Source: Aphidius gifuensis
Lineage: Eukaryota; Arthropoda; Insecta; Hymenoptera; Braconidae
Length of the DNA stretch: 64,000 bases
NCBI RefSeq assembly: GCF_014905175.1
Contig: NC_057790.1
Location: forward strand, 496,001-560,000
Direction: 5' to 3'
Below, in pieces: positions 57,360 through 64,000 of the stretch. The position numbers and the translations under genes are program-made. Positions within the stretch are counted from its first letter, which is position 1. Each line of letters begins with the position of its first letter. Under the pieces are notes generated by a model. That model did not search any database and was not told where the DNA came from. It was given only the letters and a program-made list of their open reading frames with translations.

Positions 57360-60087
57360 GATTAATTTTTAAACTTTTTCTTTGATATTTAATTTTTCAT
57401 GAAATTATTTATAAAAATATTTGTTAATTTTTAACTATTACTTTTTTTAATTTAAAAAATATTTTTCGAATTGATTTTATTTACGATACGAACGCTATCA
57501 CTAGTTTCGACTGAATGAAATGAAAAATTTTGAAAATTTTACTTATTTTAATATTTTATTTAATTCTTTTGTTAAAATTTATTTTTCAAAGTTCTATTAT
57601 TTTCTTGGAAAAATTAGGTTTGTCTTTTGTGTTGAACAAAATTTAAATTTTTTTTAAAATAAATTTTGTCAATTTAGTTGTTTATTTATTTTTATTTTAT
57701 TAAATTTTAATCTTTCTTTAATTTTAAAATAAATAGAAAAATTTAAAAGAGACAAATAAATAAATACAAGTCCAGAAATTATAAATCAATTATTAATTTT
57801 ATTTTTAATTTTAAAAATATTTTAATAACTTTTTTTTATTTGTCATATAATTTCATCAAATATACTTGACAGTATTATTTTTAAAAAAAGGGTTAACCTT
57901 GAAAATAAATGTTAAATAATAATATAATATAAAAAAGCAAAAATAAAAAAATATCTTTGGTATATAATGTTGTCTCGAGGCGTCATCAGTGTTGGACCCT
58001 TGGCATGTAACAACAAAGTCGTGGGAAATCTCATCTTGATATGACCCCTTTTGTGGTTTTGGCTTACCCATCAGAAAATTTATGCAAATGCATAATTTAA
58101 AACTCATCAAATTCAAAAAAGACACTGCGTGTGATACTAATTTTAAATAACGTCTTTATTGTCTATTAAAAAATATTTATAATTAAGATGAAAAATATAC
58201 TTTCTTTCATCATTATAAAAGTCTAGTAAAAATATTTTAAAAATATATTTAATTATAATAATTTACTTATTTTAATTTATTGTTTGATAAATTTCATTTG
58301 CAAGTATTTTTTATTTAAATTTTTAATAAAGATTTTGATTTTTTAAATATTTTTCTTCTCACATTGTCAAGTTGCACAAATAGTTGTTGTGATAATTACA
58401 TCTTCATCATGGAATTAATAAAATATTTTTCATTTCTATATTCAAGTTTATATACCGACATTTAAACATTTAAAAATCATTTTCATTCCACGTGGCTTCG
58501 TTAAATTAAAGCCCGGAATTCTATTATAAATTACTTTGTACTTAAAAGTTAAAATTGATTTTGCAAGTCATTAAATTTTTGGATAAATATAAAATATAAA
58601 TTTTAAATAATAAATGAAATATAAATATTTAATTTCTAATTTTTTAAAATTAATTTACAATAATATATAAATAATTTAATTGATTAGTTTATTCATTTGA
58701 CTGTTTAGAAAAATAATTTTTTTATTAGTAAAAATTTTTGCGTGAGACACGCAAGAAAAGCATCACTTGGTTTCGATAATACTTAAATGATTTATCGTTG
58801 ATCGATTGGCAAAGTAAAAAGATATTCAGCCAGTTATATTCAAGCAAGATGAGCATAAGGTTTTGTACATTGTAGTATCAATAAATCAAATGATGCTAGC
58901 TCGTATTTTTCAGAGGTGAATTGGATAACGAGAATAGAAAATCTATATGTATGCATGTATTAAATATATATATATATATTTTGTTCGTATAAATACCCAA
59001 CGATTAAATATTAAAAATAATAATTTAAAAAATAATTTTCCCACTCAATGTCAATGTGAGTAGTGAGTTAACATTAGCCTCATAATTATTCAATTAAATA
59101 TATAATAATATATAGCTGCTTTCATTTTTTGCTATTATTTATTTTATTATTTTCTCAAATGAAAATGAGTTGATGAATGAAAGTGAGGCAGGGTCAATGA
59201 CATTATAAAATAGTGGGAAATATTATTGTCGTCATAGTTGTTTGTAAGATCACGTATCTTGATGATGAGTAATGATAATTTATCTTGTAAATATACCTCA
59301 AGAAAATAAATTAATAATTGTAAAAAAACATCAACGATTATCGTGACTTCCAGTTGTTTTTAAGTGTCTCATTTATTCTTAATTTTTTCAACTTTTTTAT
59401 TGGTTTTTTTTTTTTTTTGTTAATAATTTTAATAGTACACATTATCGTTATCGTAAATTGACGTTTAAATTACTCTAAATATTTAAATATATGTTTTAAA
59501 AATTTAGAGAAAAAATATTTTGTAATAGTTTATTTGATATAAAATTTGAAATTAATTATTAATTAATATTTTAAATTTAAAAAACAATGATTCTTAATTT
59601 TTTTAATTGAAAAAATAATTTCTTAAAATTTATGTAATAATTTTTATGTATTTTAAAATTTGAAATTAATAATTTCATAAATTGCATTTCAAAAAAAATA
59701 TAGAATAATATTTTTATTATTAAAGATACAATCTAAAATTTAAATACCAAAAAACCATAAATCTTTATTTCATCAATGAAAAAAATAAATTTCTAAAAAT
59801 TCCATAAATTTTATAAATCAATAAACATAAAATTTATGTAATAATAATTGACATTTAAATTCCAAAAAATATAAAAAGATTAATTAAATATAAAAAACCA
59901 AAATAAATAAAATAATTTAATAATCCAAAAAAAAAAAAAAAAAAATTTATGCGATTATAAAAGTGCACAAATATAATGTATCAATAATAAATAAATATAA
60001 AAAACCCCGTCAAACTTGAACAATAACTTGAGCAATAAATTGAAAAAAAAAATAAAAATATATTTGTTAATGAAAAAATGATAAAAG
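57360..60087. other. AT-rich interval upstream of the P450 gene
   Basis: Mostly A/T with low-complexity tracts, including a TA run near 58965. One coding-like patch at 57950-58125 is listed separately. A patch at about 58740-58920 (GCGTGAGACACGCAAG, an inverted GCGTG/CACGC pair) is non-coding. No gene model. Confidence 0.45.
57955..58125 (-). other. candidate small secreted-peptide frame
   Basis: On the minus strand an ATG at 58125 opens a hydrophobic stretch (LMSFKLCICINFLMG) followed by about 40 polar residues of mixed composition (KPKPQKGSYQDEISHDF, CQGSNTDDASRQHYIPK) before the frame runs into AT-rich sequence. The middle is far more complex than the surroundings. It could be an exon of a small peptide gene. 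No family recognised and no convincing donor seen. Confidence 0.25.
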
Positions 60088-60183
60088 TCTACTGTGGATG
60101 CGACGCCAAAACGAATCTTGTCTCATCTTGAAATAGGTGGCTATATAGCTGCCGATAATAGTTGTTCGCCCCGGGGATCACAG
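60088..60183 (+). other. orphan exon candidate (32 codons, strong donor)
   Basis: A sharply GC-richer island ends in TCACAG then GTAATT, a consensus donor. It reads one open plus-strand frame of 32 codons, STVDATPKRILSHLEIGG followed by YIAADNSCSPRGSQ, ending in phase 0. The sequence looks like conserved protein, but I cannot name it. The acceptor (ATAAAAG) lacks a pyrimidine tract, so the true start may differ. A 28-nt exon-like segment at 62198-62225 (CTACTTAG acceptor, TTCCG|GTAAG donor) is phase-compatible and could be its next exon. Confidence 0.4.
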
Positions 60184-60812
60184 GTAATTAATAGTTTATG
60201 AGTATGGTGTTAAGAATTATCATTCATAATCAGAAAATATGCGTGACATGAATATTCCATTGCTGTGTTGTAAAAAATATATACTTGATCACAAATAATT
60301 ATCATTTTTTAAATACTTTTAATATGAACAAGGCATTTCACAGTGCTCCCACGTAATAATCCACTGGTTTTCTTGCATAAACTATTTATTGAAAATAATA
60401 ATAATCATCTAAAAAAATTACAAGCGTTAATGCATGTCACCTGAGGCTTTTAAATTAAAAAAAAAAAAACACTGACCTGCAACTTGTCACTCATTTTTTT
60501 TTATTTCAAATGCACTTTGAATTTTTTTTTTTTACAATGAATAAATATTAAATAAACAAAGAGAATATTACTATCTGTAATGTTGTAATTTTTTTTTTCT
60601 ATTAATTTATTTATGAATTAAAAAAATAAATAAAAAATTATTTAAAAATTTGTAAATATTTTTTTTAAATTTACAGTTAAAATTAAATTTAAAAGTAAAT
60701 TTTGTATAGATATTTTATTGTTATAAATGAATGATAAATATTTAAATTTATTATTGTGTTTCATTGAATAGAAAATAGTTTAAGAAGAGTAAATTTCTTC
60801 TAGCTTTCATCC

Positions 60813-60885
60813 GGCACCGTGGCTTAGTTGGCAAAGCGCCTGTCTAGTAAACAGGAGATCGGGAGTTCGATTCTCCCCGGGGCCT
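60813..60885 (+). tRNA. tRNA-Thr: tRNA-Thr(AGT)
   Basis: A 73-nt cloverleaf without intron. The anticodon stem CCTGT/ACAGG encloses loop CTAGTAA, anticodon AGT (read as IGU, Thr). The T-arm GGGAG-TTCGATT-CTCCC carries the B-box GTTCGATTC; the D-arm has the A-box TGGCTTAGTTGG. The acceptor stem GGCACCG/CGGGGCC has a single A-G mismatch, and discriminator T follows. The nearby downstream T-run could end Pol III transcription. Confidence 0.95.
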
Positions 60886-62390
60886 CATTCGGTGAATGAT
60901 TGGATTTATTTTTTGCTTTTTGAATCGATAATATTTATAAAAACAATAATAATCATCTAAACAATAATTTTTTATTCATTAAATTCATTTAAATATTTTT
61001 TAAGCTCATAAAATTCATCAATTTTGTTCTAAAAAAATTACATTCTTTTTTTTTTTTTTTAAATCATCATTGCACTCGTTGTGTCAACACAATAAAAAAA
61101 AAAAAAAAGAGAATTATATTCAAGTTGCTTTGTAAATTCAAATTCCAATGTGCCCACGATTATTATTTTTTTTTTATTTTGTGTACCTCCAATGAATAAA
61201 CACCTGGTTGAATTGAATGAAAAAAAAAAAAAAACTTGAAAAACAATTATCATTATTATTATGTAACTCTAAATAAAAGACCAATATGTTCTTGATTTTT
61301 TTTTCTTTATTTCATATCTTTATCTGCTTTTAAATTTATTTATTTTCGTTATTCGATTTTTGAATTCAATAAACGTATTCAACAAGTAAAAAATAAATTG
61401 AAAAAAAAAATTTATAGCTTTACGTGGAGTTGTTGCAAAAATTTTATAAAAAGTTGTTTAAAAAAAAAAAACAGCTAGTGTTAATTTAAAATAAAAAAAT
61501 TATTATGCATTATAATATTATGGTTTATTTTAATTTGAAAAAAAAAATAATATTCATGAATTTAATTTTTTTTAAAAAGGTAAACTATAATGACAATTTT
61601 TCGTCGAATATGAATAAATTATATGAATATATAAATTGGTGTAAATGATAAAAAAAAAGTTAAAAGTTGTAAATATAAATATGAAGAAAAATAAATAAAT
61701 AATAAAATAAGTATAATAGCATTAGTAACATATTAATATATGCAAATAAAACGTGAGTTTAGCTACCCTCCAGGTGGGAGAGACCGGGAGAGACAGAATA
61801 AAATCAGCAAAACTCATGGCATATGATTATTTAGCTTGAAGATGAGACTGAGAATGAAACTCCAACTGCATGAATAAAGACAGAATTATTCACAGCATAA
61901 TAAATAATTTTTTTATTATTTTTTTACCATCATGATGTAGATATCAAAGTCTACATTTAATCCTGACCACGGTGTTGGATGCAACACAAGGGCTTAGTCA
62001 ACAAGAAATTTATATTATGACTTTGGACAACTTGATCAAAATTTTTAAATTAACAATATAATTCAAATGGACTTTGCAATTTCAAAATAAACAAATATTT
62101 TTCTAGTCATTATAAATTATTTGACATTGATGAGATTATTAATTTATATTAATATTTTTTATATCAACTTGTTGTGCATTTTTTTTCATCTACTTAGATA
62201 ATGTTTTTCATTGTAAATACTTCCGGTAAGTTGAAATAATAATATGAGATTTTTATTGTCAGTTGGTTTGTTAGTTAATACACATTGTTTATTTTTTTTT
62301 TGTTGATAAATTTTTAAAGCCAAGGGCCAGTTGGTCAGTAACTTACGGGTTAAGTGGTGTTTATTTATTTTTTTTTAAAACATAATAACG
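60886..62390. other. intergenic, AT-rich
   Basis: No gene seen. A mixed patch at 61755-61880 has CCAGGTGGGAGAGACCGGGA and related GA-rich sequence but no convincing open frame on either strand. The 28-nt exon-like piece at 62198-62225 is mentioned with the orphan exon at 60.1 kb. Confidence 0.4.
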
Positions 62391-62600
62391 TCACACACAG
62401 AGAGAGAGTATATATAAGACCGCATATACGGAATTGCAATAGGTAAATAAACATGTGGGCGATGCAGGTTGTCTTTACTCTCTTGTATATTATTATTATG
62501 ATGTTTATATACCTGTGTACATACTAGTCTGTACTAGCCTAGAGATTCCAGGTGAAATTACGTCCCACGTTATTGAGATCGTTTCCGTCGTTTGATTGAT
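62385..62600 (+). promoter_or_regulatory. TATA promoter-like region
   Basis: CACACACAGAGAGAGAG (GAGA-type) runs directly into TATATATAAG (about 62409-62418), followed by about 200 nt of mixed sequence with ACGTCCCACGTTATTGAG. This resembles an insect core promoter with a 5' UTR, directing a transcript rightwards out of the window. The gene itself is not visible. Confidence 0.4.
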
Positions 62601-64000
62601 ACTTTTTTATCATTTTTTTTTTTTTTACTTTTTGCTCGATCAACTGAAAGAAAAATTGAGATATCAAAAAGGATTATGGAAGGAAGTTGTCGCATTTTTA
62701 AAATTATAAATGCACTTGTCAACAATAAAAATCATTTTTTTTTATTTGATTGAATTTTAACGTCATTTTAGGAAGAAAAAAAATATACAAATTGACAAAT
62801 TTTCTAGGATTTAATTTTAGCAATATTATTGCTTTAAAAATTTATAAATAAATGTACAATTTAAATGTTTTTTTAACCTGTTAATCACTCAGCAGGTTTT
62901 TTTTATTTTTACATTTCAAAATTGATTAAATATTTGACATTTATAAATAATTGTTGGAACGTTGTTTAATAAATAAATGTTCTTCAAGTATCTATTAATT
63001 AATTGATTTAAATTTGATGAAAGTATGTTGTTTATTATTATTTTTTTTTTTTTGATTTAGTACTAGTTTATTTTGAAGACGTCATTACATGATTATTCAA
63101 TTTTTTTTGTTATTAATTTTCGAGTGTTTAAGTATCTATTAAAAAAAAAATTGAATGTCACGTTTGAATTTTAAATATTCAATTTAAAAAAAGTGAAAAT
63201 TGATGCGTTATTTTAAAAATTACCGATCATCAAATACGTAATATTTTTTTTATTTAAAATTAATATTTACATTCTCTTTTTTGTCTATTTATCTATACAT
63301 GTTTTATATTTTATTTTTTATTTTTCATCATATATGTTGGCTGGGTTTAAAATCTTGAAGCCATCAATTTCCTGTTTTCTCGTAAATTATTGGGTGACTC
63401 TTAAATAATTTCTGTGAAGTTAAAAAAACGAGTCAATATTTCAAACAAAAGTGAATGTTAGTAAATTGTGAAAGTGGTCATTTAAAAAAAACGTAACATA
63501 TAAAGATTCAACAAAATTTTTTTATAAACATTTTGATAAAAAATTGAGAAGAAAAAAAAAATTATTTAATTGCAAATTTTATATATTTTAAAAGGCTATT
63601 ATTTTATTATCAATTTGTAATTTTATTTTTTAACTTGCTATTTTATTCGCAAGTGTAGGTAGTCAAAAATTGATCATCAAGTCGGTTCTCTTTGATGACA
63701 AGCACTTTTAATTTACCAGTAATAATAATAAAATCATTTAATGTGAATCTTTGACGCGTTAAATTCATTCAACTTGCACTTTCATTTTAACATTATTTTT
63801 TCTCTCTTATTTTATTTATTTATTTTTGAAATTATATTATCTTTTTATCCTTTAAATTTGATATTTTATTTTCTGCATCTTTGTACTTTTCTTTGAAGAT
63901 AAATTTTCAAATTAAAAACAGAAATACATTTTTTTCAAATTAAATTAATCAATTAACAAACAAATCATTGTAAATAATAGAAAAAAAATTTTTTTAAATA
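62601..64000. other. AT-rich right edge
   Basis: No frame, repeat or RNA gene recognised. It may be intron or 5' flank of a gene beyond the window. Confidence 0.4.

Overview
The window is eukaryotic, very AT-rich DNA with short phase-conserved introns (typically 50-150 bp), GT-AG splice sites, insect-type orthologues, a nuclear tRNA-Thr and a LINE fragment. The best guess is a hymenopteran, possibly a braconid-like parasitoid wasp. That is inferred from base composition and gene content; no marker here proves it. All multi-exon models were assembled by eye from reading frames, splice sites and frame arithmetic. No alignment or database search was run.

Layout. 1-9 kb: non-coding AT-rich DNA with a few isolated coding-like islands of unknown identity. 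9-13.4 kb: two promoter-like stretches, then a single-exon acidic, Asn-rich protein with one C2H2 zinc finger. 15.6-26.3 kb (minus): a tandem pair of ATAD2-type AAA+ genes. The full-length gene (two AAA modules plus bromodomain) has a candidate 36-bp cassette exon inside its bromodomain. Its downstream copy has lost the acidic N-terminus and the bromodomain. 27.9-29.4 kb (plus): TMEM68-type acyltransferase, divergent from ATAD2. 30.3-31.1 kb (plus): FKBP12. 31.7-36.6 kb (minus): EFR3, convergent with FKBP12, with a probable alternative distal first exon.

37.9-54.6 kb: a cluster of chymotrypsin-fold (S1) serine protease genes, eight readable (three plus, two minus, three plus) and one minus-strand relic. 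Seven keep the His-Asp-Ser triad. One (40.8-42.5 kb) has lost both His57 and Ser195 and the activation site and carries a LINE fragment in an intron. None has the trypsin Asp189; all have Gly there. They look like secreted chymotrypsin/elastase-like enzymes of gut, venom or haemolymph. Between the fifth and sixth genes lies a repeat block (47.3-49.8 kb) with tandem repeats, three hairpins and a near-perfect palindrome of about 560 bp.

55.1-57.4 kb (minus): a complete ten-exon CYP4-like cytochrome P450. 57.4-64 kb: mostly non-coding, with tRNA-Thr(AGT) at 60.8 kb, one or two orphan exon candidates and a TATA-containing promoter-like site near 62.4 kb.

The single-copy genes are housekeeping: chromatin (ATAD2), lipid synthesis (TMEM68), prolyl isomerisation (FKBP12) and PI4P supply at the plasma membrane (EFR3). 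The protease cluster is the fast-evolving part, showing duplication, inversion, active-site loss and gene death. I found no clearly new multi-gene system. The most original signals are the ATAD2 cassette exon and truncated paralogue, the alternative EFR3 N-terminus, the pseudo-protease, and the 47-50 kb inverted-repeat block.
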